The notes under the pieces were generated by a model. That model saw nothing but the letters and a program-made list of their open reading frames with translations, did not search any database and was not told the origin of the DNA. A program made the position numbers and the translations under genes. Source: Blastomussa wellsi (taxonomy: Eukaryota; Cnidaria; Anthozoa; Scleractinia; Plerogyridae). Taken from it: a stretch of 64,000 nt of DNA. The stretch spans positions 5,316,393 through 5,380,392 of the forward strand of contig OX393573.1 in NCBI GenBank assembly GCA_947652115.1. Direction: 5' to 3'. Shown here piece after piece: positions 1 through 10,304 of the stretch. Positions within the stretch are counted from its first letter, which is position 1. Every line of letters starts with the position of its first letter.

Positions 1-1914
1 GCATTTGAGGCTCTAAAGAAGCAATTAGCTGAGGCATCAATGATGGCTTTCTTCGACAAGGAAGCACCTACAGAGGTGGTTACTGATGCTAGCCCGGTTG
101 GACTCGGGGCTATACTTGTGCAAGAAAAGCAGGGAGTGAAGAGAGCGGTGGCATTTGCGAGCCGAAGTTTGAGCGATGTCGAGCGCCGATACAGCCAGAC
201 AGAAAAGGAGGCTTTAGCGGTTGTGTGGGGTTGTGAGAGATTCCATCTCTACCTATCAGGGTTACAGTCATTTCAACTTGTCACTGACTGTAAGGCTTTG
301 GAAGCTATCTACGGTCCTAGGTCGAAACCATCAGCCAGAGTTGAGAGGTGGGTGCTGCGTCTTATGCCTTACAAGTACACCATACGTCATGTACCTTCAG
401 GCCAGAACATAGCTGATTGCCTAAGTCGTTTGACAAAGATACCGGCATCACTCCATGACGGTGCGACTGAAGAGTATGTCAGAATGGTAGCAATCAATGC
501 AACACCACGCGCGATGACTACCCGAGAGATAGAGAGAGCTTCTGCTGAGGATGAGGAACTGACGGAGGTGCGTCGTTGTTGGAAGACAGGGGACTGGTCT
601 ACTGCTCCTAGCTCTTACAGATTATTGCGTGATGAAATTACTGTAGTTGGTAGATTGGTGATGAGGGGTATGCGGATTGTTGTTCCTGCGAGTTTGCAAA
701 AACAGGTTTTAGAGTTAGCTCATGAGGGACACCAAGGGATTGTGAAAACGAAGGATCGTCTCAGAAGTAAGGTTTGGTGGCCAAATATGAACGGCATGGT
801 GGAAAGACACTGCAAGAAATGCCTTGGATGTCAAGCTGTGACTCCTATTCCCACCACGCCTCCAGTGAAGACAACGACCATGCCAACCAAGCCATGGAGA
901 GACCTCGCAGTGGACCTGATGGGACCACTCCCAACAGGAGAGAGCCTTCTCGTGACTGTCGACTATTATAGCCGATGGATAGAAGTGGATGTAGTGAGAA
1001 ACACAACTAGCAGTGTTCTTATCAAGTGCTTGGAGAATCACTGTACTCGTCATGGCATCCCAGAGACACTACGGACAGACAATGGGTCAAACCTAGTCAG
1101 CCGTGAGATGGAAGAATTTCTGGATGAGATGGGAATCAAACACAAGAAGACTATTCCCCTCTGGCCGAGAGCAAACGGAGAAGTTGAGCGACAGCATAGA
1201 TCACTCCTCAAGTCAATGCGAGCAGCGCAAGCAGAAGGGAAACCGTGGAGGCAAGAGCTACAGAAGTATCTTCTCGCTTACAGGTCTACACCTCACGCCA
1301 CGACAGGTATCAGCCCTACCGAGCTATTGTATGGGAGGAAAATTCGAACTAAGATGCCAGAGTTTGAAGGAGATGATGAGGAGGAGAGGTCAGGTACCAC
1401 AGATCAGCAGGCAAGGGATCAAGACTCAGGGCGGAAGAAGCGAATGGCTGAGACTGCAAACAAAAGAGCTGCGGAGTCAGATGTAGCAGAAGGAGACAAG
1501 GTGCTGTTGCTGAAGCAGAAACAAAACAAGCTGTCTGCGATGTATGATCCAGACCCTTATGATGTGGTGTCCAAGAAAGGAGACCTAGTGGTCATCGAGC
1601 GAGGTGAAACTCTACTCAAGAGGAATGTAGGCCATGTAAAGCGGTTCATTGGACCCACACCACCGAAGAATCAGCCACAGCATGCGGAAGTACACCCAGT
1701 ACCACAGTCATTGGTTCAGCAACCAGTAGTGAAATCAGCTTCACCTCCTGTTCCTGAACCACAAGAGATTCGTCCACCAGTACCTGAGATTGAGCATACT
1801 GCAGAACCATCCCCACAACCAGCTGTTGCTCGGGTACCAAAACAACCCAGTGAACTCCGACGATCAGCACGGGAGAGATCTAAGCCAAGCTGGCTTAAGG
1901 ACTTTGTTACGTGA
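1..1914 (+). CDS. pol: Ty3/gypsy retrotransposon pol, 3' part (RNase H, integrase)
   Basis: The reading frame is open from base 1, so the 5' part (gag, protease, most of reverse transcriptase) lies outside the window. In order: the RNase H of gypsy type at about nt 60-440 (TDASPVGLGA, TEKEALAVVW, VTDCKAL, DCLSRL); an HHCC zinc finger at about 715-835 (GHQGI then CKKCLGC); and the integrase core at about 880-1330, with Asp at 913 and 1078 and Glu at 1180. This fits the D,D,E triad that cuts and joins the cDNA to host DNA. A basic, proline-rich tail follows and ends in TGA at 1914. No frameshift or stop is visible, so this copy looks young. The polypurine tract and LTR follow downstream. There is no envelope gene in the visible part. 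Confidence 0.93.
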   Translation, partial: AFEALKKQLAEASMMAFFDKEAPTEVVTDASPVGLGAILVQEKQGVKRAVAFASRSLSDVERRYSQTEKEALAVVWGCERFHLYLSGLQSFQLVTDCKALEAIYGPRSKPSARVERWVLRLMPYKYTIRHVPSGQNIADCLSRLTKIPASLHDGATEEYVRMVAINATPRAMTTREIERASAEDEELTEVRRCWKTGDWSTAPSSYRLLRDEITVVGRLVMRGMRIVVPASLQKQVLELAHEGHQGIVKTKDRLRSKVWWPNMNGMVERHCKKCLGCQAVTPIPTTPPVKTTTMPTKPWRDLAVDLMGPLPTGESLLVTVDYYSRWIEVDVVRNTTSSVLIKCLENHCTRHGIPETLRTDNGSNLVSREMEEFLDEMGIKHKKTIPLWPRANGEVERQHRSLLKSMRAAQAEGKPWRQELQKYLLAYRSTPHATTGISPTELLYGRKIRTKMPEFEGDDEEERSGTTDQQARDQDSGRKKRMAETANKRAAESDVAEGDKVLLLKQKQNKLSAMYDPDPYDVVSKKGDLVVIERGETLLKRNVGHVKRFIGPTPPKNQPQHAEVHPVPQSLVQQPVVKSASPPVPEPQEIRPPVPEIEHTAEPSPQPAVARVPKQPSELRRSARERSKPSWLKDFVT

Positions 1915-2116
1915 GAAATTTAATTAAGTTGACTTATCGAGGACTTTATCTAATGTCGTTACTTAAAGAGACATTGTTTGTTTGTTGAACAAGAGACTTC
2001 AAGTTTTAGACTTTTAAAGAAGGCTTTATTTACTGTCATTCATATTGTTGCTTGTTAAAGTTTACTACTTATATCTGATTTTGGTCTGGCCTTTATTATA
2101 ACCATAGCATTTGTTT

Positions 2117-2130
2117 AAAAAGGGGGAAGA
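2117..2130 (+). other. Polypurine tract of the gypsy element
   Basis: A run AAAAAGGGGGAAGA sits directly before a TG that begins the LTR, the usual primer position for plus-strand cDNA synthesis. It lies about 200 bases after the pol stop. Confidence 0.7.
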
Positions 2131-2283
2131 TGTAGCGATTGTATTGGGTTGCCTGTGTTAGGCTGAGCCCTAAGGGATCATGGGTAGCGTGGATTAAACT
2201 AATATGGCGGCCTAAAGCGTGTGTGTGCTTTCTTGTTTGGAATCCACCTCCATCGAGGACCAGTCTGGAGTGCAGACATTACA
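2131..2283 (+). repeat. Probable 3' LTR of the gypsy element
   Basis: It begins TGTAGCG right after the polypurine tract and ends ATTACA, giving the short TGTA/TACA inverted ends typical of LTRs. The length would be 153 bases, which is short but seen in some gypsy families. The 5' LTR is outside the window, so neither the 3' boundary nor the target-site duplication can be confirmed. It contains an ATATGGCGG motif near 2200. Confidence 0.55.
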
Positions 2284-2365
2284 CCAATGGAAAGCACAAA
2301 ATATAGAACGTGTACACACCTGAGTGTGCAGGAAATAACCTTGATATTGCCTGCAGAAAGCACAC
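2284..2365. repeat. Dispersed repeat, copy of 42423-42515
   Basis: The 80 bases that follow the LTR (from CCAATGGAAAGCA) match 42423-42515 with few differences. The second copy lies in the intron just upstream of the PAN exon. Either the LTR is longer than the call above, or the element inserted into a dispersed repeat. The rest of 2366-3249 shows no gene or clear repeat. Confidence 0.5.
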
Positions 2366-3249
2366 ACGTGCTTAGCAATTTGACTGAAAAAAGTGGCTGC
2401 AGTTTACAATTATTTTCAAGAAGCATACAATCGATGTATATGGGAATTGAACTTTATTCTCCCAAATCATTATATTTTTAATTCGCCCAATTTTTGCTTA
2501 CCATTTGTTCAGGCAACATCTTCCCTTAATTCAAAAGCCAAGAATATAATCTGACATAATGCTAGTTTCAAAACTGATCAGCAACTAGAAGCAAATAGAG
2601 CAAATCATTTGAAAATATGGGCCGCTACGAAGCTCTTTGAACGTCTCATAGGATTGGCTGGGAAAATTATATACAAACAGTAATAACAGTGGATCTAGCC
2701 CTAAAACAATAGAGTTTCTTGGTATCTATACCCAATGAAATTAGAGGTTCCGAAGAGCTTCATGTCAACTGGTGTGGGTGAAAATATGTGTTAAATTTAG
2801 CTTTGTTCGACAAAAAAGGACCTGAGAAAATTGAAAGAAAGCCTCAGTTGAAATAATGATAAAACTTTTCAGATATCATTTTCATGATGAATTATTCAGT
2901 AGAATGCTGCTGTTGATATAAATCAATTAAGTCCGTTTGCTAATACAAACAAAATTGACAGCTAGGCTCGAAATTGATCTTAATTTCTAATTTCCGCAGT
3001 GTTTTAGTGATAACGACTGCATGCAAACTCGATGTTTTTGACTTTGAGGTAGGGGATGCTAAATATAATATTCAATTTCTCTGTCGATCTCTGTGTTCTC
3101 TGACATCGAAGTCCAGATTTTGCTGACGAACAAAATTGATGGACAAAATCTTTGAGTTTGTTCATTTTTTTTGGATAGCGCTTATATAGCCATGAAAAAT
3201 TAATATTGACCCCCCATCTCTTCCTTACATTTTATTTATAGTTACCTGA

Positions 3250-3784
3250 GAGTCTTGATTACCTGATTACCAAAACGGATACAGTGTTAATTTCATTCAA
3301 ACGCGACCAAAAACATAGGTAACTTTTTAGTCAGAAGTGCCTTCCAAACTAGTGATCAACCCAGAACTTTTAAATGCGCTCGCGCACGATGCAAAACATG
3401 CCCTTTCATTCACAACGTTGATAAAATATCAGGACCCAAGCGATCTATTAAAATCACTGATCATTTCACCTGTACCTCAGCCAATGCCATCTACTGCATA
3501 ACTTGCACTCTTTGCAAAAAGTTATACATCGGCGAAACAGGGAGACGACTTGGCGACCGATTCCGAGAACACCTTCGTGACGTAGAGAAAGACGACAAAA
3601 ATGCATCGAAACCGGTCGCGAGACACTTCAATCTCCCGAATCATTCTAAGCAACGTATGGCAGTCTGCGGCCTTTCCCTTCACCAAGGAAACACGGAAAG
3701 CCGTAAAACTCTAGAACAAAAATTTATTTTTCAAATTGGCACTCTTAATCCTCACGGTATCAACGAACGCTTTTCATTCAACTA
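3250..3784 (+). pseudogene. Penelope-like element C-terminus with GIY-YIG endonuclease
   Basis: From about 3302 to the TAA at 3784 the frame is open and reads as the C-terminus of a Penelope-like retroelement: FLVRSAF, a Cys-rich linker (KCARARCKTCPF), then IYCIT...LYIGETGRRL...RFREHL, which is the GIY-YIG nuclease motif, and a final SRKTLEQKFIFQIGTLNP block. Upstream the family-typical ISFKR is in another frame, so a 1-base frameshift occurs near 3303-3312. The reverse transcriptase part is missing (5' truncation). There is no good start codon, as expected for a fragment. Confidence 0.85.
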
Positions 3785-3977
3785 ATTTATTCCGTTGTTA
3801 CCAGGCACCAGCCAATAGCGAAGCTTCATCTTTCTGTATAAAAAAAACACACGACCCACAATTCCTTGATTCGCTCCGACGAAGGGCTAACGCTCGAAAC
3901 GTCAGCTCTTGAATCTCTTTACGGTGGCCAATTGACATTATCAACCCAGTTGATAAAACCAAATTATATTGTTATAC

Positions 3978-3990
<13 letters not shown>
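3785..3990 (+). mobile_element. 3' untranslated / pLTR region of the PLE
   Basis: The stretch directly follows the GIY-YIG stop codon and carries the hammerhead-like motif at 3872-3903, so it belongs to the same PLE insertion. The 3' boundary is not sharp. 3990-4516 shows nothing further that I can name; an open frame at 4204-4515 has no recognisable domain. Confidence 0.55.
3872..3903 (+). ncRNA. Hammerhead ribozyme-like motif of the PLE
   Basis: Core CCGACGA, helix II GGGC (3884-3887) paired with GCTC (3892-3895), then GAAA and C-GTC. PLEs are known to carry hammerhead ribozymes in their terminal repeats. The consensus CUGANGA has U at the second position; here it is C, so this copy may be inactive. 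The motif sits about 90 bases after the PLE stop codon. Confidence 0.45.
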
Positions 3991-4022
<32 letters not shown>

Positions 4023-4516
4023 CTATTCTTCTCTCAGTGCGGCGCTTTTTAACTAACAATTTAATACTGTTACGACCCCTATCCCCCCTGTCCTACAGCA
4101 TTTTGTATGGTCGTTCCAACAAAATGCCACAACTGGCCAGTTAGCCACTACCTCTCTGGAAACTCTATTTTCATCCACCCGCTATGGACACTTCGTACCT
4201 ATATTGTTTTCCAAGGCCAAGGAAATTGAAATGATCTATTATTGTAGTAGGCAACTACCGTCCAGAGCGGGGCAATTCGAAATAATATTTCTTGCAAACG
4301 ACTCAACTCCTCGAGGCTCTGGATGGTTGGGACACAGAATTCTGACTGGATTAACCACCCCGTCAGGGTTTCGGCTCAAAAGGTCAAAAGTTGAGGAGGC
4401 AGCCTTGAAGTCCCCGTGTGTAACCTATATATGCAAAGAAGAACTCGATTACCCAAAGTGGGCGCGCAAAGTGGTATCGGGAGGTGACGTTACGTTAACA
4501 GCTGAGATCAGCTAAA

Positions 4517-4883
4517 AAGAGTTGAAGTAAAAGAAACCAATTTTCAAGCGTTCGCGAGTATTAAAAATGACAGAGAAGTGTGAAAATTCAGTCTATATCG
4601 ATCGAGGTGAGAAAATCTAAACTTGCTGATATGAAATTTTGACAGCGCATCAATTCTGAGTTAATGGTCTGTTAAAACAAGAGCTGCAATGCACTTAATT
4701 CTAATTAAAACAGTTCTAAATCAGATAAAATCATCTTCATGTTTGTTCAAATCTTTCCTTGTCGTTACCAAAACTGACAAAACTGCTGGCATTCATGTCC
4801 ATCCACATGTGAAGCCTATTGAAAAAAGGCAAAGGGCGCGAGTCGCAACATAATGTGTTGTTTGGAACTCTTGCAAGGGAATT
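4517..4883 (+). repeat. Dispersed repeat, copy 1 (uninterrupted)
   Basis: About 365 bases that match 37322-37683 plus 38052-38084, beginning AAGAGTTGAAG and ending CTTGCAAGGGAAT. This copy lacks the MITE found in copy 2, so it serves as the empty site. No coding frame. 4884-5062 has no clear feature. Confidence 0.75.
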
Positions 4884-5062
4884 AATAAACGAAGATGACG
4901 TCAGTAAAAGTATATTGGCCAATTTGACATATAATATAGCATAACAAATCGGTGCCTGAAAGAACTAGACGCATAACTGCTTGTACTCGGGCTTCTCTTC
5001 TTAGGAAATCAACCCCAGTCAGTATAAATGACGGGGTGGTCCGACGTATTTTTTTGGGTTGA

Positions 5063-5458
5063 AAATTTACACACTCAGATACCTGCTTTAGCGGTCCTGG
5101 TCATTGCGCAGATAAAGGAATGACAGTCATGAAGTGGTTCAAACTCAACAAGACTTCCCTAAGTAACACGACCAGCTCGTACGTAGTTTCAAGTGGAGGC
5201 CAGTCCACCGCGTCTCGAGGTTTTGCCATAGTCTATTTACCCAAGAGGTACATCGTGATTCTAAGCACGAAAAACAAGCAGTGGAAACTGTACATGCCTT
5301 TTGCCTGTTTTAACCTCGCTTTCACTTGGCATGAAGCCCGTCTGCTCAAGTCATACGTCAATGGCACCCTGCACGCGGCTACCAGTAAACCTGCTTTAGT
5401 TTCAAGGCCTCGCTATTTGCGATCGTTTACAACGTTTGATATTATTTTGGCAGCTTAA
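5063..5458 (+). pseudogene. Isolated exon of a concanavalin-A-like (LamG/pentraxin-type) domain
   Basis: The open frame starts right after a TGA at 5060 and ends TAA at 5458. It reads DTCFSGPGHCADKGMTV, then SSGGQSTASRGFA, VILSTKNKQWKLYM and LAFTWHEA...SYVNGTLHAATS. This pattern of a Cys pair, SSGG, then TW and Y-NG-L is that of the ConA-like lectin domains common in cnidarian polycystin-like and adhesion proteins. No start codon, signal peptide or flanking domain exons are evident; a possible donor lies at 5540 (CAG/GTAAG) but in another frame. It is probably a relic or an exon of a gene whose other parts I cannot find. 5460-7020 shows no gene. Confidence 0.4.
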
Positions 5459-7020
5459 CAACTCAGACAAACTGCTCTACAGATTCCCATTACAGATCAA
5501 GGACTTAGCTCTCTTGGAGAGGAACGTTCCGAGCAAAAAATCAGGTAAGTCACTTGTATCAAACCTTTTCATATATTTGTATATGGGTTAAAATAAGACT
5601 ACATGCTCTCCAATTTAATTTGATGGACGGAATAGAGGTCAATAGACGATTTATTTTTTGTTTTTTGATTTAATGAGTTGTTTCCTCTTTTCAGCAATGA
5701 ATGTGCAGTCCAGTCGACACAGTGAATCAGAAAACTAAGGGAACAAGACTAAAGTAAGAAATAGCTAAGAAATCATTAATTAAAATCGTGGTACTGTAAT
5801 CGTTGCATAACGCCCTCGTTCACTGGTAGAACATGCATTTTCGTCTTAAAAAATAAACTCCTGCGGTTTCCCGAGTGAATCTGGAAGTAATCGAAGGCAT
5901 TTGTAAACTGCGCCTAAAGCAGGCATGTCTTTACCGTCCTCGCTAAACAAACCTTGTGTGCCTTGCTTTAATTGAAAGTTACACAGTTTTCTGTATGACT
6001 GGCTCAGAGATGACTAAAACCGACTTTAATTTTTCGACAACAGCTCTAAAAGACGACCTACCAGTGTTATGTCTTGTTCTCAGAAATGAGAGCCCAACCG
6101 ATGAACGCGACGGCCGCCATTCTCGCGCTTTGCCGCTTCTCGTTCCCAGTCCCCACTTTTTCTGCTTTAAGGCGATAAAAGACTAGGGAGAAATGATGTC
6201 ACGGCGAAGGTTGCGGAGCAGACTGGGAATAGCCTTCCCGCAATGCAATGCGCTCTAGTCAAATCACCTCAGGAGCTACTGGGTACGAGTCTGGGTTAGA
6301 GTAGGTTGTGCGCAAGACAACATCTCTCAAATAATTACTCGGTTCATAAACTGCGCGTGCCCCTGTATTCTATCTTAGCTAGCCAAACAAGCAGCAAAAA
6401 GTAAAGAAACAAGAAACAGAATTTGGCCACGCGAAACGTCCCCCTCTCATGCCTTTCCCCGTGCACATGTTTTGCTTTTCATGAAGGATGCTAGTCAGTA
6501 GTCCGTTGATCTTATGGCGTTTATTTTATTTGCAGATGCTACATATATCACTATAGGAACGACATAATCTAAACATGTTCAGTGGTGGACGCTGCTTTCC
6601 TAGAGTCAACAGACTAGTGCACGTGTTTATTAGGCTGTGTCTAAGAGAATATTTTTGCGCATTTATTATTGTGCCACTTGAACAAATCAATTTATGATCG
6701 TGAATTAGATTTTCGCCTTTTTCTTTGAGAAGTACGTGTTGAAGAAAGGGTGATATAAGGGAAATACATAGGGGATGCGCAGTGTAATAGACGAGCAAAC
6801 ACAAAACGCAAAGGTGAACCCACGGCACAGCAAATATATGGGTAACTTAGGTTTTCGATTTTCGTTTTTCATTTTCCACCATTCTACTGCGCAAAGCTGC
6901 CCAGAGGGAAAGAGCACGAACAGGACTCGAGGTCCTATGCGAGGTGCTCCACCTCACCCACGATGACAGACCAGAAAGGCCAGACCACTACACCGAGAAC
7001 TACATGCCCTACGCTTTCTG

Positions 7021-7345
7021 AATAGTGTGTAGGTTCTTTAACGTCCCACAGAGTTATTATAAAGAACAAGGATTGTGAGACGGGACCTACAATTTATCAA
7101 AGACTAGAAAATTTAAAATTCAAATTTCTAAAATTTAACAAGACTCAAGACTCAAAGACTCAAATTTAACAAGACTAGAAAGTCGAACCATTTTCAGATG
7201 ACGTTACAAAGGCAGCATTTTCTCCTCAATTATTTTAAGACCCTGAGTGTTGGTCCGGCCGAGGTTTGAACCCCCGACCTCCCGCACGGCACTTCAGCCC
7301 TCCACCTACTGAACTAACCGGTCGGCAGTTAGCTCACTGGGAAGC
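7021..7345 (-). repeat. tRNA-derived SINE
   Basis: On the minus strand there is an A-box-like TTAGTTCAGTAGGTGG (about 7314-7299) and a B box GGTTCAAACC (7272-7263), spaced as in a tRNA promoter. A body follows, down to about 7025, with CTTTAACGTCCCACAG-like sequence on the plus side. These are internal RNA polymerase III promoter signals. A short tandem array of an ACTCAAGACTCAA-type motif sits inside at 7138-7170. I recall near-identical SINEs as common in corals. Confidence 0.65.
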
Positions 7346-7354
7346 CATGGTATG

Positions 7355-7371
7355 GGGGGGGGGGGGGGGCG
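7355..7371. repeat. Poly-G run beside a G-rich imperfect repeat
   Basis: A long G run is followed by G-rich DNA to about 7560, with two diverged copies of a unit containing GGATTTGGTGTCAGAGTA and GGATTTGATGTCAGAGTA (about 7387 and 7530). 7570-8400 holds no gene that I can support; 8040-8260 contains many scattered GGGAACGC-like words, perhaps an old minisatellite. Confidence 0.45.
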
Positions 7372-8400
7372 AGGGTGGGTCCTGTGGGATTTGGTGTCAG
7401 AGTAAGGATGGGTGTCAGTCAAGGGAGAGTGAAGCTAACTGTAATAATCCTTATCCTACCGCTAGGTGGGAACCCACTGGCTATGGAAATCCATGATGGG
7501 GGCGGAGATGGGGGGCCTGCCGGATTTGATGTCAGAGTAGAAATGGCTAGCAGTCAAGGTGGTTAAGTTCAGAAACCTTTATTTTTATAGGGTAACTCCT
7601 TCAGTTTTTATACAAGGTAAAAAACTGCTATCCATAGAGGCCTTATATAATAAACTAAATTGTAGGAAATAATAATGATAATTAAATACAAATAAAAGTA
7701 GCATAAAATGGCATGTAAACTAAATTAAAAAAAAATTCTAATTAAAAATTACTTAGATTAACTAATCCTACCGCTAATCCTACTCGAACTTTAAAATTGA
7801 CAATAGAGTGAGACCCAACCCTTCGCTTGCACTCAGTCAACCCTTGCTTTGATATCCAGTGGGTACCGAAAGAATAAGACGAGCTGGGAAAACACGAAGG
7901 TACAGACCAAGTCACAAACTCACAATTGAACACAGAGAATATGCACCAAAACTCACAGGGAAACGTTATTGCGGAAAGCAAGGCAGTGTACGGTTAATAA
8001 ACAGTGTAGCTTAGGATGCACGAACGAACGGTGTAACTGATGAAGAATCCCATGGGTAACGCGCGGGTGACGTTGAATGCGCGGGGGAACGCCGGAGGGA
8101 ACACACTAGGAACCCATAGGGTTAATGCATGGGAAGCAAATTAACGGAACGCATGTCTTGATCGATCTTTCCCAAGAGTGGACGCTGATATCAAAGGGAC
8201 CTAAAGAGAATGCAAGTAGAATGCAAGGGAAACGCATGGAAGAGAGAAAGAGGAAAAGCATGTTTTTTTGCTCGAGGACGGTGAAGGCAAGACGTAACAC
8301 GAGACCGCGCGGGTGTGTGTGTATCCCAAGGGATGGGTGTTGGCCAAAGTGGTGACTTGGGTGTCGGATATCTTTAGATGTCGGCACTTACATTATAGGG

Positions 8401-8413
8401 GGGCGTGGTGGCC

Positions 8414-8446
<33 letters not shown>

Positions 8447-8779
8447 GTTAATCTTTATTGAGGATGCCAACATCACAAAAAGAGTGGTTTACAGGGTCCT
8501 CTAAAGGTAACTACATATAAATATAATTACGTAAAAATGTAAAAATAAATACAATCAAAAAAAAATATGACTATTAAACTACATTATTTTAAAAATTAAC
8601 ATGCAAAAAAAAAGAAACTAATTAATTAAAATAGTGCTTTCTTGATACCACGCTTAAATTGGCTTAAGGTGGGCACATCTCTTAGGGAAAGGGGCAAGGC
8701 ATTCCAGGCGTCCGCTGCAAAATTTGTTGTTATCCAGTGCCCCCATCTTCTGTGTGCGGATGATTTATGGTTTTTGCGC
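8401..8779 (-). mobile_element. 3' end of a non-LTR (L2/CR1-like) LINE
   Basis: The minus strand encodes a conserved C-terminal tail of non-LTR reverse transcriptase ORFs, from about 8779 to the stop at 8626 (AWNALPLSLRDVPTLSQFKR then GIKKALF). About 180 bases of AT-rich 3' UTR follow, and the element ends in an (ATT)n tail (8416-8447 on the plus strand), as these LINEs usually do. It is strongly 5' truncated; the break abuts the SINE at 8778. Confidence 0.75.
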
Positions 8780-8990
8780 TGGACTCCGGATCGGACGGTC
8801 CGGTTTCGAACCTCGGCTGGGGCACTGCGTTGTGTTCTTAAGCAATACACTTTACTCTCACAGAGCCTCTCTCAACCCGGGTGTATAAATGGGTACCGGT
8901 GATATGATGCTGGCCATGAAGGTAACGCTGCGATGGACTAGCGTCCCATCCAGGGAAGAGTAGAAATACCCTCCGGGAACGCACGGAGAA
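8778..8990 (+). repeat. tRNA-derived SINE, copy 1 of family with 48376-48625
   Basis: It contains the B box GGTTTCGAACC (8802-8812), then GGGGCACTGCGTTGTGTTCT, a TGTATAAATGGGTACCGG core and a GGACTAGCGTCCCATCCAGG block. The same blocks in the same order appear at 48400-48600. The 5' tRNA head is joined directly to the LINE fragment. 8990-9445 has no clear gene. Confidence 0.65.
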
Positions 8991-9445
8991 AAATTCGCAG
9001 GGAAAGTATAGCGTAACGCAAGGCGGAGCCAAAGTGACACAAGGAAACATTGAGTGAATGTAGAGTGAAAGTATGGAGATAACGGATGGACGATTTAACG
9101 GACGATTAATCTCATAGGGAGGACTTGTATTGTCCACAGCAAATACACGAGGAACATAGGAGAGAACTCTGTGGGAACGCACCGGGTTGGGGTTCTGTCA
9201 AAGATGTCTCTTAAAGTCACTGTTTGGCTTGGCTTTCTCTCTAAAATGACTGTCTGATAAAACAGAATGAACTACTACAAGGCACAATTTCACCAACCAA
9301 ATTAGGTTAATCGATTCCAAGTCTGGACGTAAATTTTCCCCTTCTTACCCACCAACGCTTGGTCAGTTATTTTAATTAAAATTAAAATTAAATGTGATAG
9401 TTTATCTTAAAACCAAACACCTGCTAATTACCCATTTGCAAGAGA

Positions 9446-9809
9446 ATGTTGACTGATAATCTCTTGCCGTTCTGCAAGTCACAGAAGTCAACGGTGATCG
9501 GCATGGGGTGGGCAAGCAGGGTGGGGGTGGGGGTTGGGAGTTCGAAGAGGTGCACTATCCCACAATGCCTATCGCTCAGCCAACTTGTGGCTTCGACCGT
9601 GAAACGAGAGGAGTTTTTACTCAGATTGATTTGTAATTTATTGGTAAGTGAAGAAGCTTTCTATATGCAATCTAATTTAAGAAACTGAAATTCCTTAGTA
9701 AGTAAAAATTCAATGCTTATACCTTTTTCTCAATTCCAGTACAGGCAAAGTTTGAATGGAGACGAATGGTGTGACATGTTGAAGCCGCCATATTGGATAA
9801 ATTATGAAG
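9446..9809 (+). CDS. Weak candidate two-exon coding segment
   Basis: The frame 9446-9643 ends at a GTAAGT donor in phase 0. An acceptor (TTCTCAATTCCAG) opens a second segment, 9740-9809, in phase 0, which is open and ends at AAG/GTAGG. The joined product would be about 89 residues before a third, unidentified exon. There is no similarity I recognise and the start is not well supported. It may be a 5' UTR exon pair or chance. Confidence 0.18.
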
Positions 9810-9834
9810 GTAGGTTGTCGTTTATTGATTAAAG

Positions 9835-10058
9835 TGCCTATGAAATGAAAACCAAGTCAGCCTTATTTGAAAGGCATTTCAAAATGATGAAGAATGGCGT
9901 TTTCCTTTCTGTAATATCTTATCTTGTTTCAGAGATATTCAAGTTTTTAATTATGCAAATTAGATGGCTGATTACGTCACAAGGTTGACAGAAAATGGGC
10001 TAAAAACACAAAATCAAGAATATCAAATGAAGTTAACTTGTTTTTCATTTCATAGGCA
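9835..10058. mobile_element. MITE with TGCCTATGAAATGAAAA ends
   Basis: TGCCTATGAAATGAAAACCA at the left is matched in reverse complement by the right end (CTTGTTTTTCATTTCATAGGCA), with two to three mismatches over about 22 bases. The total is 224 bases, with no coding potential. No target-site duplication is evident. Confidence 0.5.
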
Positions 10059-10283
10059 TGTATACAGCAGCTACTGACTTTGTTTCTGATATCGCTCCCT
10101 GAAATAGTTGTGTGAAAAACTTTAAAACTGTGGGCTATATTTAATGAGTTTAAATTTTACAAATGGCATCGAATTTACCCTGTTGGGGTAAATAGTGATT
10201 AATATTGATTAATCATACCTGAAATAATTTTTAACAGTACTTAGCATTTTTTTAATAAAAGAGGATGTTCCGTTTTTTATCTG

Positions 10284-10304
10284 CCCCCCCCCCCCCCCCC
10301 CCCC
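10284..10304. repeat. Poly-C run of 21
   Basis: A homopolymer run. The flanking 10060-11679 is AT-rich, with no exon or repeat that I can name. Confidence 0.9.

Noticed and set aside
4204..4515. 103-codon open frame
   Set aside because: No domain, signal peptide or splice context recognised; similar lengths arise by chance here.
5459..5740. Downstream exons of the ConA-like domain (donor near 5540, short exon at 5695-5737)
   Set aside because: Splice signals are good and a frame joins them, but it is not in frame with the ConA-like segment and shows no domain.
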